NCBI RefSeq assembly: GCF_000224145.3
Contig: NC_020177.2
Coordinates: 4,076,965-4,140,964, forward strand
Length of the DNA: 64,000 nt
Direction of reading: 5' to 3'
From: Ciona intestinalis
Lineage: Eukaryota > Chordata > Ascidiacea > Phlebobranchia > Cionidae
Under the pieces are notes generated by a model that was not told where the DNA came from, made no database searches, and saw nothing but the letters and a program-made list of their open reading frames with translations. A program made the translations under genes and the position numbers. This document shows positions 1 to 14,000 of the stretch, one piece after another (positions within the stretch are counted from its first letter, which is position 1; each line of letters starts with the position of its first letter).

Positions 1-29
1 CGATTTAAACAATACCCCACAAAACTCAC

Positions 30-3000
30 CCCTCTCGCTTGATTGGCTGTGTTATCAACTGAACTTGATTCCGAGACTTGTGATTGGCCGTCTACATCTT
101 CAACAAGCGAATCAGGAAGCTGCGAAAGTTCTTCTCCGTCCCCATTGGTCGCTTCAGTGTCAGCTTGCTCACCCTGAAAATAAACAGTCAAATTTATTTT
201 CAAAATCCCCAAAATTTTTTATGGGACTAGAGATTGAATTATAAGTTATACACTGTTTTAAAAACACCTATATTTTTAGTAAGTTTTCCCGGAAACATTT
301 TTTAATGATTTTTTAAATTGTTTTAACAAACAATTAACTTTCTTACATCATCATTTTCTTTGTTCTCGTCAGAAACTTCGTTCTTTTCTAGTTTGGCTTC
401 TGCGAAAATAACAAAAGTCATACAATGGTTATAATAGACAAAATTAGACAAAAAACTTTAAATTTAAAGAAATGTGAATGAATGAATGAATGAATGAATG
501 TAAAGAAAATGTGATTTCAGATCTGAGGTAATATAATTGAATTACAAATGAATATTAACCTTCTGAAGTTTCTTCTGGTTCAACCTCAAATGTAACGCTT
601 TCTTCAACCACTGGTGCTTCACTGAAATAAGGTAAAAATTACACAGATAAAAAAGAAACCAAAAAAATCTTAACTGCTACAAAATACATAACATACAAAA
701 ATCAATAAACGAATTGTATAACATGAGACAAATATATCACCTATATAACATCAGAAGCCTTATTTTTAAATGGAATCAAGAAAATCTTGGTAATTATAAT
801 GTTCCACCTTGCCGACCTTGGTATTGAAGGTGTGTTCTCCTCTGATGGTGTTTCATTTTGTTGTGGGGGAATTTCCGGTGTGGGGGCAGGGGAATTTTCA
901 TGGGTAATCCCCGATAACGCTTCTTTTCTTTCTTTCTTTGATATTTTGTTGCCCCGTCGTTGTCGCTTGCCTCTCTGGGTGTCAGTCATACCCCCAGCTC
1001 GCATTTTTAACTGAGGTTAAATAAAAGTTTTTGTGTATCTGTTTGCAGTCTTAGTGTAATGTTACTTTGTACTGCTTGTTAAGGTATTATGTCATGTTAG
1101 TGTAACTTCTCTTCTTAATTGTTATAATATATGTAACTTATATTTTGCAATGTTGTACCTCAGTAGCTATAATTATTCCATTCATACCTGTGTGGACAGT
1201 AGCCACTAAGCACTTAAATATGCGGTAATACGTATATTCAAACAATTCAGTTATTTTACACAGTATTCACCTTTCTCATGGAGTTTAACGACAAATTTTT
1301 GGCATCCTCCTTAAATTCAGGAAGTCTCGTGAAAAGTACCTGCACCATGTCCACTAGGGTGTGCTCGGCAGATTTCCGCAGCAGCTCTATGACATCACNN
1401 NNNNNNNNNNNNNNNNNNNNNNNNNNNNNNNNNNNNNNNNNNNNNNNNNNNNNNNNNNNNNNNATGAGAAACAAGAGGTGCTTCGTGTGGTAATATATTG
1501 ATTTTTAACCAATACCAAGCTGACGGCAGTTTATTACATGGACGGATATACAACTGTTGGGATAATGTGCCAACTATGCGTTGTATGATCATTTATAGCA
1601 GCAAAATACATTGGCAATCTGTTTCAATACACTTATGATTCATTTTTTTNCAAGAAATATTGCTAATATACAAATTGTTTTACAAAAACTAAAATTTTGG
1701 ATTAAAACCAAGAGGTTAAAAACAATGACATAATGTTTTTTTATTCCTTTATTCTAATGTTTAACTCACCACTAAGCCTCATTTCAAAGCAGATTCGAAA
1801 ACATGATTGCATTATTTCACATACTGCTTCGTTTGTTAGTAAGGTGCCTACTTTACTGAGAAGCAAGACACGTAAAACCTGAATGGGTAAAACTATTTTA
1901 AACAAAACAGTATCGAAACTTTCCCATGCAAACATTTGTAAACATAAAAATAACAGAGGAAGTTGTGTTTCATGATCATAGGCTAATCCATATGGTGATG
2001 TACGTAAAAATTACCAAACCAAACATTGTTATTTAGGTCATTTTCTCTGAAGATAGGTTAGTGAAATAACTATTTGAAAAGTAGCCTATTTACTGTTAAA
2101 TGTGAATTTATTCAAACTATTTCACACTTGACTGTCAAAATGCTTAAACGCTATAGCTTACGAATATACAAACAATTTAAAATTTTACAAACGAAACATT
2201 ATCATGGCTTCAATAAAATAGTGGAAGCAGGATAACACCAGCTTTAATTATGCGTACCATGGAAAATTGATGTTATTTTTGGAACATTACTTTTATTAGC
2301 GAATGATTACCCCTACTTGGCTGTGTTCACCATTGGTTAATACGAAATGTGCAATCTTAGGTTAGTGTTGGTATTTCATAAATAGTAAATACCTTGCTAA
2401 TTACTACAATAGTAACATATAAACCTGTAATATCTTCATAAGAACAACTTCATCATTGGAAGGATCAGTTCCCACAAACCTAGCATGGGTGACGGCATCA
2501 GCCATGCTAGACACTGCCATTGCTGCATTTGGTGCATTGAGATCTGTCACAAGATGGGTTACTGTTTTGTGCTAGAAACATAAAATACCATCATACTGTT
2601 CGTTTCACACAATTTACCAATCAATCCATATGATAGGAACTTGTTAATTGATGAAAGAGCGAGTCCAGTTATTGGGCCTGTAGTGTCTTCTGATCGCACA
2701 ACTTCCAGGAATGGGGTCAAGTAGATGTTTGGTTCCAATACAGACAGACCTGTAGAACCAAACTATGAGTATTTATTTTGGCTACGATGCATAACAGAAT
2801 ATAAGAAGTAGCTGTTCCTGATAAAAAGCCCAATTCGACAGCAAAACAGTAAGGGTATGTTTCTGTAAACACAACAATAACCTTCACATCTGTTCAAGAC
2901 ATTCTTAAGCGAATTAAAACTTGAAATAAGTTGGTCTTCATGGTCGTTCTGGTAGTTGTGTGTTGCCCATCTGCGTAATACAATTATTATAAAATGCTTA

Positions 3001-3305
3001 AACATACTTTAATGTATATGTTTACATATTACACATTAAAAGTAAGGTTTTACCCTAATGAAGACGGCCTGAATAGGACGTTAAAACGTCTGTCATCAGA
3101 ATTCTTGTCGGGAGAGCCAAAATACTAGTATACTGTTCTGGTTATGCAATATGAGAATACCCAGGTAGACTTTTAAGCACAAAAAGGTAAATTAGGAATT
3201 GAATACTCACCTCAAATTCCTCCGCAATGCAGTAACAACTATATTCACTTCGCCAAGTAAAATATATTTTCCTCTTTTTGCGTCAACATTTTCGTCTTTT
3301 GACAT
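30..3305 (-). CDS. GBF1: GBF1, Golgi brefeldin A-resistance Arf-GEF, N-terminal part (runs off the left edge)
   Basis: GBF1 is the large guanine nucleotide exchange factor that loads Arf1 with GTP at the ERGIC and cis-Golgi, recruiting COPI. Exons seen: 3211-3305, 2882-2970, 2618-2749, 2425-2561, 1770-1878, 1271-1386, 808-1010, 560-621, 347-399, 30-173 (380 codons, all phases consistent). The protein opens [20 protein letters not shown], and residues 1 to about 220 match the DCB dimerisation domain, with [36 protein letters not shown] and [18 protein letters not shown]. The family's KMRAGGM motif follows (808-1010 exon), then an acidic, presumably disordered linker. The catalytic Sec7 domain must lie left of the window. 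The start is chosen because it matches the family N-terminus. The gene is divergent from the gene at 3870. The N run at 1399-1463 lies in an intron, so no exon is lost there. Confidence 0.95.
471..500. repeat. (AATG)n microsatellite in a GBF1 intron
   Basis: About seven tandem copies of GAAT/AATG lie between the exons at 347-399 and 560-621. Nothing suggests a function. Confidence 0.85.
1399..1463. other. Assembly gap (65 N)
   Basis: A run of N inside a GBF1 intron, just upstream of the acceptor of the 1271-1386 exon. Reading phase is kept across it (AGT G joins AG CTG), so coding sequence appears intact. A lone N stands near 1650. Confidence 0.98.
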
Positions 3306-3869
3306 CGTCTATATTCGTCAATCGCCTACGTCTACGTTAGCAACAAAATGCGAAAACCTCTACAAATGTAGTCATTTACACTACCCCACAAATCTATTCT
3401 GTAAAAATACATACGGTTATATAAGTTGTAAAATCATATTCCCAAAGCAACACATATTTACAGAACACCTGACTTTTATCGACGCTGCTATTTTGACGTC
3501 ACAATGTATTGATTGTGAATCGTGATGTGCCGATTGACTCAGCTGATTTTCTCGCCATAGATATGGCATCGGTATATAAGTATGCTTGTTTAGCACATTT
3601 ACCTGCATAGCAATGGCAACTAGCTCATATAGTTTATTACAACATTAACAAATTTTTATTTTTACGTATGTTTTGGTGTTTCTTTTTTACTTAAAATATT
3701 TCTTTTTGGTGGTCACGTGTTTGGATGACAATACCCAATATCGCTTACTCAGCAAAAATCTTTAAGTTGCAGCATGTTATTGTATATGAAGAAGAGGAAG
3801 TTCTGTATTAAGTAAATGTAATCAGTATGTTGGTATTTTTATTATCCTGACGACCTGGTACACTCTCTA
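3306..3869. promoter_or_regulatory. Shared divergent promoter region, GBF1 and the 3870 gene
   Basis: The 564 bases between two start codons that point away from each other. It carries one perfect TGACGTCA (CRE/ATF-type palindrome) near 3494. No clear TATA box was picked out. Transcription start sites are not visible; the bidirectional promoter is inferred from layout. Confidence 0.5.
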
Positions 3870-4670
3870 ATGGACGATGAAAACATTTTACTGAGTTATG
3901 CTTTTCCAGAGACAGCAACTTCAGATTTTTTAGTGGAAAAACTAAGAAAGGTATGCTAGTCTAACTTCGTTGGCTTTTGATAAGTATCATAAGCCGTAAT
4001 TATAAAAGATATATGCAGGTACAGTTTTTGGTGCTGGTAAAGAATTCCCCCCCATCTTATCTGGCCGCTAAACATTACCACTTAACTCTTATAAGATAAC
4101 CATTACCAACCTGTAACAGTTTCCACCAGCCTAATCTGTAACTAGTGCCAAGTTTTTGTACTTTAATGAATACATTAACATTTTTTGCAGCATGGAGTTG
4201 ACGGTAGCATGTTGGAAAACATACAAGCGTCTCATTCCCAGTTAGTGAAGTGTTTTTACCAGAACTGTGCCTCCTTGCCGAGAAGAAAGCCCCGTGACAA
4301 TCGTCGCGGAAAAGTTACAACTGAAAAACATAAAAAGGAGGAAAAAATAGTTGCAACTATTTCGAATGTTGAAACTGACAAAACTCCTTCAGCTGTCCAA
4401 GATACACAGATGTCTGAAATGGAGAAACTGGAAAGGCGATCACGCTTAGCGAATACAAAACAAATTGAAGAAAAGAAATTATCGACCCATGAACCAAAAC
4501 TACGAAAGATAACCATGACAAAAGCCCCTCAAGATGCAGAGAACCCAAGTCCCGCCATGAATTCAACTTCCCCACCATGTGTTAAACGTACTGCTCGTAT
4601 TAAACTAAAACGCAACAATTGCATGTCCCCTGCTCTGAATGCATGCAAAGTCAAAAAACTATCGCCCTAA
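3870..4670 (+). CDS. Small lysine/arginine-rich protein of unknown function
   Basis: Two exons, 3870-3950 and 4191-4670, joined in phase 0 across a GTATGC...TTTTTTGCAG intron, give 186 residues from ATG (MDDENILLSYAFPETATSDF) to TAA. Residues 1-60 look ordered, with a hydrophobic start and a possible helix ending in FYQNCASLP. From about residue 64 the chain is very basic and low in hydrophobic residues (RRKPRDNRRGK, KHKKEEK, RTARIKLKRNN), ending KVKKLSP. This suggests a nuclear or nucleic-acid-associated disordered protein. I do not recognise the family. The gene is head to head with GBF1, 564 bp apart. The start is the first ATG in frame with exon 2, with a plausible donor. A real gene is likely because the splice phase and the long open second exon agree, but expression is unproven. 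Confidence 0.6.
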
Positions 4671-5519
4671 GTGTTGCTCTTTTACCACTGCATCATGTTT
4701 TTGAACATCTTTCCGTTTTATACTTGTTTTACCCTTTTTCAATTAAACATGACTTGAAAGAACAACCTTATTCTGTTTTTTATACAAAACTAAAAAAAAA
4801 ATGTTTTATTTTTTTGTTTTGTGTAAACTCTTTTATTTTTAAAGTTTTATTTCGAATTTATACGACACAGAAATAGGTTGAAGAAAATAGAACAATACAT
4901 ATTTGGTATGTCATCCATTATGACAAGGTAATACTAACAATGAGTGAAATATTTCATCGCATATCGGGCGAATAGTGCATTGTACAAAAATTTGGCGAGT
5001 ATAAAAAATTTGAAAACAAAAGGGAACAAATACAGGTACCCCTCCTGCATTTAAGTTGCAATACAGCATTTATAAGTGGAAAACAAGGAAGATATCTGTG
5101 TACACATAGCTCGAAATTGCATAGTGTAATATGGGACATAATATAAGACACTTGTTTCTTGCTAAAAGACATTTGTGACAGTTTGCAAATAATTGTGCAT
5201 GAGGCACTTGAAAGTGGTCAGCGTTGGGCTTACAAGTAGACATTAAAACAACAATGGTTCCCAAACTATGGCAAGTATTCCCAATGTTGTATATTAGGTA
5301 CTTTTAGTTGGGACCCATTTTGTATAACCTTTATTAAAATTCAAGCAAAATAGAGGAGAAAAATTCCCTACTCAAAACTGTAGCTCCTGAGTGCCAAGTA
5401 CTTTAAATATTATAGTAGAGTATTTTAAGTTTGGGAACCACTAATATGCAATATATAGAAGAAATCAAAATCTAAACGAATGCAGGAGGAACACTTGAGC
5501 AAATAAAAACGCTACTGTG
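4671..5519. other. Intergenic 3' flanks of two converging genes
   Basis: Between the stop of the plus-strand gene at 3870-4670 and the stop of the TMEM150 gene on the minus strand. AT-rich. An AATAAA on the minus strand (TTTATT at 5330-5335) is a plausible polyadenylation signal for TMEM150. Nothing else was recognised. Confidence 0.5.
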
Positions 5520-8500
5520 TTACGAGGCATTTGGAAGATTTGGTAAAGAACGTGACAAAGTTATCATTTGGAAACTAATACTTGAGTTGCTATTTACATT
5601 GTCGCATACATCCACTCGACTGTTACTCGTTTCGCAAATTCTTCGTTCAGGAACTCCACAAGGGGGCAGTAGCATCTGCGTTCCATCATCGGGGCTGTGA
5701 ATTGGTGGGGTGATAGTTTGATGCGTCGTCTTCTTTTGGCAGCAATTATTGTTGGTGTGCATTGGACCATTGGGTGTCAGTAGAGTGACTTTAACAGATT
5801 TAAACGCCTAGTGAAAAGGAGGTGTAATAAATAGATTTTTTGCTTATAGGAAAATGTTAGGAATGTATGCGTGCCAAGTAACATGTCACCCAAATTTTTG
5901 AAAACATATATTTCACACCACAGTTTTAGACCTAACACGTCTTATACCCTATTGCTTGGTGTCTTTGCCAAAGTATACTGCATCCCCACATTAATCAAGG
6001 AGTCTCTGTTTAATGGCTATAACTGTAATATGTAACTATATTTTAACAAGGTCATCCAAGATTTTGTTGAGACAAAATTTGATGCCTACGTTTTGCTGAG
6101 AAATATCGCTGTCAATGTAGTGAAATTGTCTTCACAATTGACGCAATCTTGCAGCTTTTTAAACTCTCAAGGGCTGTTACAAGCTTTTTATATCCTTAAA
6201 AAACTGCACCTTATGATACACCGTTAAAAAAACTTGTCTAAATAACTTTGAATAAATAAACCAGCCAGTTCCGGTCTAGGAGTTATTATGATTTGTTTCT
6301 GAGTTCAAATAGATAAAACAAACATGCTCAAAACTGATGACAGACAATATGTTATGACACTTACTTTAAACTCGTATGCGAAGAGACTCAAACATACAAG
6401 GACGCAGAGAGTAAGAAGCCACTCTGTCAACGAGCCGAACAAATCAATCACTTTCACATGCGTAGGAATGAGCTGGAGAAGTTCTTGGCACGAACCATTG
6501 GGCATTATAAGGGACATGTTTCTAATGTATTCCTGCATGGAAAATAGAAAAGATGAAAGAATGTAAAGAGTTAATGTAACTAATTTGTCATACTGTAGTG
6601 GGACAATGACATTCTTTATAACACAGGTTTTCTGTTTCAAAAAATTCATGCCAGCTTATAAATTACCACTCATGTCACTTTATAAAATCAACATTATGCA
6701 CTGATCATTTTTAAATAGTACAACTTGATATTAAATTTTAAATGAACTAAGACTAAAAGTTTGAGAAGCAAAAATGTTTTACACAGCCATTGCTAAAACT
6801 TTTTGTTACATTATTGTAACATTAAGGTAACTTTTGACACATTCTCAAAATGTGCATAATTTTAAAATCCATACATTACTGTGTAAAGTATTAAAATACT
6901 TACAGAGGTTCCCACTCCATTTGCCATCTTCTTATATATTCCAATGCAAGTTACTGTAGAAAGAAATAAAAACATAAGACTGCTACATACACAGAATATG
7001 CAATACATTTTATTATTCTTAACAAAATGTAGACCAGGTCCTAAAATACATCTGGATAATTATTAATAGAATAGACAAACTGTTTCCTTCATATAAGGTC
7101 CTCTGACATGCCATGCTGTAGAACCCATTTCATTTATTGTGGAATAAATAACAACCTATACCAACATTTGTATTCAGATAAAGATGTTCAAATGTGTTTA
7201 GTATGCTCTTTTAGACTTTGGATATTTTGAAACTTCAACCACAATGCTCAAACACAGATCCCTAAATAAACATATGGCACAACTTACAGCATATCACTGC
7301 AGAGACCATAACAACAGCTGTAGCCAGTCTTGCAGCTATTATGCAGCCGGCGAATCGCATGGGTGGATCTGCAGCACGCAGAGCCCGACGACATAATATG
7401 CAGGACGTGACCCCATACAGCGTGCCAACAATGAATGCTAAACCAGCACCAGTGTAGTGAGGTACCTTGGCTTTGGAAACCTGATATGAACACAGTGTAT
7501 AGGGTTAGTGGCAGTGGCACTATATCAACATTATGTACACCTAGGTAAACATTAGTGTGGGAAATTTCTTTACAGCGTAAATGAAGCATTGAAATCATTT
7601 TATTCTTTTTTAAAATAAAATATATGTAAAATATATAAATTAAGGCCAGTTCCAGGAAGTTCAACCATATCTTTATTCTACTTTTGCAATAAAATTGTTC
7701 AGCAAATGATACAAAACCTATTTTTTTAAGAAGATTAAAATTCAATAGAACAATAAACAACTGTGCTCTAAACCTTGTTGAGACTTAGCAACACGCAAGT
7801 ACTTTATTACTTAACCACTTAGCTCTATGCTTCTGCCAACATACACAAAAGATTTCAAAGAGTTTTATAACCAGGGATACCCTACGCCCTACATGCTGTA
7901 TAAGCACATACTAACCTTATATAACCTCACCAACATACTTGAACATTATTACTATGTTTGTTCAAACCATAAAGCAGTTTAAACCACATGAACACAATGA
8001 AAAGTTAATCAAAAACCCAGTGTGTTTTATGGAAGAAATGCCCTTTAAAATTATTAAACAAATTAAAACTTTTTCTTTTTGTTAAACAAAAGTGCCAGTT
8101 TTCCGACACAAAGTTAAAGTGCTTTATTAAACAACACAAACCTGAAAGTTCCCAACCAAGATAACTCCGAAACAACTAAGCATTCCGAACAGCACTGTGA
8201 TTCGGTTTAATGCTCCACGCTGCCCCATGTGGCGGAAATACCTCCAAGCAAGAAACACGATGGTCATGCCTAAATGGTTTTAAACTTCATTATTTACACG
8301 GGCATGGTAAAAATTGTTGATTTAGTATCCGATGCTTGTATTCAAAAGTGAACACTGAAAAAAAAACTTTTTTAAAGGAATTTTATTCATGTTTTATTGA
8401 CAACACATTTTGAATACAAAGTTTTGAAGTATCTGTCGTAATGAAAACAGTCGAAATTTAAAATCACATAAAAACAATATATTTGATTATGGTAACTTGC

Positions 8501-11044
8501 AATCTGGGCTTTGGAGACTAAGTATGTGAATTACAATTGTACATTAAGATGTAACGATCTCGTCATAGCTTACCAAAGAAACCTTCAATGTTAAGTATGA
8601 GCCCAAATATCATGGATTCCGGATGTTCTGTGCCCGTGTAACTGTTTGAAATATAAATAGAATGAGTGATTGAGTACTGAACTTAAACCTAATACCGTTT
8701 TGAGTAATGCGTCAACTCTTACCTACATTCTAACAATAGAAATTCCCTTATATTAACTAGAAAGAATACACTGTGGTCTGTGGCTAAAATGCAGATAAAA
8801 GACGAGCCATGTGTTTATAATCATTTTAAACAAGTAAAAAGCACGAAATATATATATATTTTTTTATGACATTTATATATATTTATATATATATATAATT
8901 TAATTATATACATTCTTGGATAACACAAATTAAATTATATATCAATAAGCTTTGATCTGCATCTAAATTAAACAAACAAACATATATTTTAAAATTAAAA
9001 TTTATATATCGCAGTGTAGTAGTTACTAGTTAGTATCTTGTATTTTAGGAAATAAAATAGCTGTGTCCACAAAATAGTTTATTTTGGTCCTATGAGTCAT
9101 TACAATGCCAACGCCAGGTCAAACAAAATGTTTAAAGTGTTGACGGCAGATCATTAATTATAGGTACATCCTGTGTGTGCAGCAGTTTGTCTGTGAATTT
9201 AGCAAATAAAGTAACGTATTCAAATATTGCGAAGGCCCCAACCATTAGCGATTAAACTAATACTGCATTGCCTCTTAACAAATATATTTTAACATTGTTT
9301 TTTTGGAAAATATTCCTTAACATAACACCTATCTGTGTCTAATCATGTGTGTATGACTTTGCAGGTGTTGCACAACACATGATATTGTGGCTTTGTAGAT
9401 ATTTGTTATAATTTATGGTTTATATGAGAACTCCCACCCACCTGAGGTACGGGAATATCCATCTCTCAGTGTGGCAGTTGTTTTTTGCGAAGAAGTATCT
9501 AAAGAAAGAAAAAAAATGTGCGTGGGTGAAAAAGTAAACACTCTTCTTTTGATAAGTTTAACAATGTGTGGTGCATGTGGGACAATAAAGAATAAACCAA
9601 TTGCTTATACAATGAGTCAGGTTTCAATAAACTTACAACAATGGCCAATACGCACTCCTAATTGTGTGGTTTTCGATAACTACAATCAGAATTGCTTCGT
9701 TTCTAAAAAGTGTGGCAATAAATTATATGAAAAGAATGTGTCAACCGTTGCTGCGACAATACAGATATAAAAGCATATAAAATAAAAAATATAGAGACCC
9801 ATCGTAAATAAAGGAATTCAAGTTATGTTCTGAACACAGGGTAGGACAGACTCCAATACATTAGTGGTTTTACACACCATTGCACTAAAGATGTGCTCAT
9901 GCCAGTTGCCAAGATAAATAACTCACGTTGAAGTAAAACCAATGCAAGAAGTTATGCTGAGAAGAATAGGAAGGATGGACCATGGGATTGGCCCGCACAT
10001 CCCTTTTCGATCTCGTTCCTCCGAAGATAACTGGAGGCTTCCTGGGACTTCTACATCTTTCTGTCTGTAAAAACATGAAAAATATAGATATGTAATAACT
10101 AAGATCAAATTGAAAAAACACATAAACCCTAAGTCATGAAATATCCATATTTTGCAATGTGACCTACATTTTATTTTACCAACAAACCAATTTATAAACT
10201 CAAAATAAAATATTCCTACATGAAATATTTCACGACTCATATCAGGTTAAAAACTTTCACCAAAAATGACCTAATTAAAAAATAAAAGCTGCACCAAGAA
10301 ATATAATAATAATGCCCCAAGACAAGATAAGCTCAAACATTGACTTTCCGGCTTTCCGCCTATTAATCTCTTAATAGATGAGGATAATCAGTTTTACAAC
10401 CATGGACAATTATCGTAAATTACTTGAAGGTAATTATTTATATACACGCTGCCACGAACTATGATGTATGGAAAGTTTAAACTTTGTTAAATGATTCTAA
10501 AAGACTGTTGTGTTGACAGTTTAGAATATAATAGGCAAGAATTAGGTTTCTAATCATGGAGTATCATAAACGACTTACATTAGGTCGCAATATGGCATTT
10601 CTTTGCATTATTACAATCTTTGTTACTCTAATTACGCACACAAATAAAAAATTATGTTACATGTACCTATATAGTGGCTTAATAATAAGCATACAGCAAA
10701 CAAATGACATATAAATTGTGTGTGTTTAAGATATAAAACCAATCTTTAGTAGACTATGTCTTATAATTTACAAAACGTCGGTTTAGTGGCTTGGCATTAC
10801 ACTTCAGACCTCCGGGCAATGTTATCTAAGATCATTGCCTATTCTGTTTAAATTACCCTAGACAACATACCAAATTTTAGTATATCTTGCATTTAACAAA
10901 AGATTGGTTTCAGTGGTTCATGTAACGCTAAAGACCTTCGGGCAATGTTATTCAGCCAACTTACTCTGAAGATAAATGGCTCATATCATCTCCTAGAAAT
11001 CTGCGTTGTTGTGGATTGCAGCACGCCAATGAGTCCAATCGCAT
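5520..11044 (-). CDS. TMEM150/DRAM-family multi-pass membrane protein
   Basis: Nine exons: 10965-11044, 9927-10064, 9442-9498, 8574-8641, 8142-8269, 7288-7480, 6904-6953, 6365-6532, 5520-5807; 389 residues. The family (Frag1/DRAM/Sfk1) has members at the plasma membrane and in lysosomes; TMEM150A adjusts recruitment of PI4-kinase in vertebrates. Family marks seen: the first membrane segment IPWSILPILLSITSCIGF, a loop with NNCHTERWIFPYLSYTGTEH, then GMLSCFGVILVGNFQ followed by VSKAKVPHYTGAGLAFIVGT, which matches the TMEM150 pattern GNFQ...HYxGAGxAF. Later come AARLATAVVMVSAVIC and a last membrane segment ending FAYEFK, as in TMEM150A (FSYEF). The cytosolic tail of about 100 residues is Ser/Pro/Asn-rich and longer than usual. 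The N-terminal about 60 residues before the first membrane segment are also extra. The start is the first ATG of the 5' exon; which TMEM150 paralogue this is remains open. Confidence 0.85.
8848..8910. repeat. AT-rich simple repeat
   Basis: TATATA-rich tract in the TMEM150 intron between exons 8574-8641 and 9442-9498. No other feature seen. Confidence 0.7.
10770..10960. repeat. Degenerate direct repeat at the exon 1 donor of TMEM150
   Basis: Two similar blocks of about 50 bases (around 10773-10825 and 10905-10957) share GGTTT...AGTGG...AGACCT followed by CGGGCAATGTTAT. The second block ends directly at the donor of exon 10965-11044. Confidence 0.5.
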
Positions 11045-14000
11045 GTTGTGTGTCAGTTTATAAATACAACCGAACTTCTCTGGTTCTCTGCGGTTCAGTT
11101 CCGTTGCCTCACTTTTCATTTTAGCACTTCACTGAAAAAACAAAGAGTTAAAAAATAATAGCATACATACTAACTCAATGATAATAAATTTCCCCAGCAT
11201 CCAGATTAAAAAGAATGTGCATGCTGGGACAAACCAAATAGACTACCATACTAACGACTAAGTACAATGCAATATACCAAAAGATAAAGCATGAATACAT
11301 ACCCTATTCCTATTTCAAGTTAGTACTATACTCCCTAGTCTGGGTCTTTACCCATTCGACCCTATCTTATAAAACGTAAGCGTGTGTGCTTTCTTGCGTC
11401 ATCTTTTTTTTACACCATTTCCAAGAAAAAGAAAACCACACGTTCAAAACCTGAATAATGGATTTAAAAATTGCCGTTACGCAATTTTACAACGTTTTTT
11501 TGGTAGGCAAACACCCCGATTTCTCCTTACCACCTACGCAGCCAAGAGCAGGTAAACGACGGACCTAAGTTAAAATTACTACGCCCTAGCAGCCCTGCCA
11601 CTCTGCCAGGCCACTGTGAAATTTTAATTTCCTGCTAAAAACGATTTTTACGGTGCCCGACTGAGTTTTGATTGACAAGCGAATATAACTAATTGACGTA
11701 TACCGTACATAACCGCCTGACCTAGAATTAAATCTGCATATATGGTTTATTTTACTAACCTCCAACGATTGACCATTATACTTTAATCCAACATCTTCGC
11801 CGGTAAATTGATTAATGATAGAATTTGTTTACATTTATCTCTTATATACTTGCTCATAGAAATCGAAAGTTGTTTTTTTAACCGGGGACGCAATTATACG
11901 TTTCCGTATTCACGGTAGTGAAACTCGGTTATCTAAAATATGGACCACCGAGCATGAAATGAAGGAACTATTCCTAAAAGGTCCGGACGAAGTGACCGTG
12001 AAGTTCTAAGCTCTATAACGCCACAAGACTACGGACGCACAACCACGCTGTTGAAAAAGAATACAAAACAACAAAATCCACGCAAATGACTCGAAATGAG
12101 TCACAGTATAGACCAAGAGGAGTTTCAGTTCTAGAACCTCATGTATTCCGACCCGATTTGACTTACAAGTGGTGCGTCTACACAATACGTAATGTTTCCC
12201 TATATGCATTAAATAACTTCCTGAAAGAACGTTTTACAATATCGAATTCCCTTAACCCCTTCCAGGGCATCCGTGTAATGTTTATAGTTTTACCATAACA
12301 GAGTTAAACACTGGCCATATATTCTCATTGTTCTGTAGCATAGGCCAAGGACAAAAAAAGCAAGTTAAAAACCAATTCAGTTTAACATTGCTTTAAAGAT
12401 TTAAGTACAGCTTATCTGTCGAAAAAATCTTTCAGCGCAGCGAAAACTAAAGTGACATGAATGGCGTCACATTTGGCCTTAGTTCTATAAGGGCAAGTGT
12501 TGATTCAGGTTTTAGCACGCGCTGTTTCCAAACTGTATTCAATACAAATGACTAAAATATCCGGTCCAACTGACATGGGCTATTTACATTGAAACCAAGC
12601 AGTGTGAACTGCGACATCAACATTTTGTTGCATTATTTGCAACATCAATAGCTCAACGCATGTCCGGAACTTTCGTTCCAATAACCAACAAACCGCTGCT
12701 GTCGCATTGAAAGATAATATCAAACCAGAACGAAACATAAATCTATAAAGTAACGACGATATATCCATATTTTGCAATGGCGACCGAAATTTTATTTGTA
12801 AACGACCTAATACTTCTTAACTTAGACTCAAAAACAAATGGTATTGAACATAATACCTTAACATTCCCAACAGGAATATTTTACCAATATTGAATTCGCT
12901 ATAAGTATACCCCTCTTAAACGGTTATTCGAAACACTATACGCTACAACGATCTTATCCCAAATGGCATCTGCAATAGGACAGTGGTAGGAGCTTGGTAC
13001 CAAACCTAATACCTTTAGATTATAGGATAATGCAGGGCTCAGTGGGGAATAACAGCCTTCTGCTGGAGAATGAAATTATCGCGTGCAAGTTATAAGCTTG
13101 GCATGCAAAACCATCAGCATGTTTTTCTCAAATTTACATTATTTTAAGGAACGATTCATATATGAGTTTAGAAAGTCATGTCATGGAATCAAAACTGGCT
13201 CATTACCCATGTAATGGCATGTAAATACAAGACTTGAAGATCGTAACCAAAATTAATTCATATTTTTTATGATGGGCGGTCGCAAATAGGCAAGACAAGC
13301 TGAAGTACATTCTTGGCCTACACAATATTGAATTAAGTACGCTATGTGTGGCCCCACCTTTAGCTTAGCACCGACTGCCTAATCGCAGCGAAAGTTCATG
13401 TCAAAGAAAAAGTTAAACTGTTGAAAATTGCAGAAAGAACAAAATCCGAAACTAGATTTTGTACGATTACAATGCTGCAGTTGGTGTAACAGAACTGTTA
13501 TTACAAATCTAAGCCTTGCTATTCAAAAGTCATTGATTCAGGGATTCTGCTATGCAGAGTAGGAATGCAATCCATCAACGCGTCGTCAACCTGTGCGTTT
13601 TAATTCAAAATATTTTACGTTAATGGCCCCTCGTATATAAGTATATAACTCTTTACTTTACGGTGGCTCGCAGTACAGTCGTTCTGTCTGTCAATGTTTA
13701 AAAACATATCACTAAATTATGGGTCGCAATAACTTGTTGTGACAAGTTTATTATATGAGTAGATTTGTACACTGATATTTAGCCACCAATAACTATACAG
13801 TGCAACCGAATGCGAAGTATAGTATCTGTTATTAAAGTGCAATACAATAAATTCCAGATACAGTGCGCATTTTAAATGTTTTTACCTGTACAGCTTTAAA
13901 TATTTATCTCGTAATAAATTCCCGTGTGGCAGATTTATAAGTATACTTACAAGTATGTACTTATATATAGTTTCTTAAATTTGTTACGGTCACGAAACAT

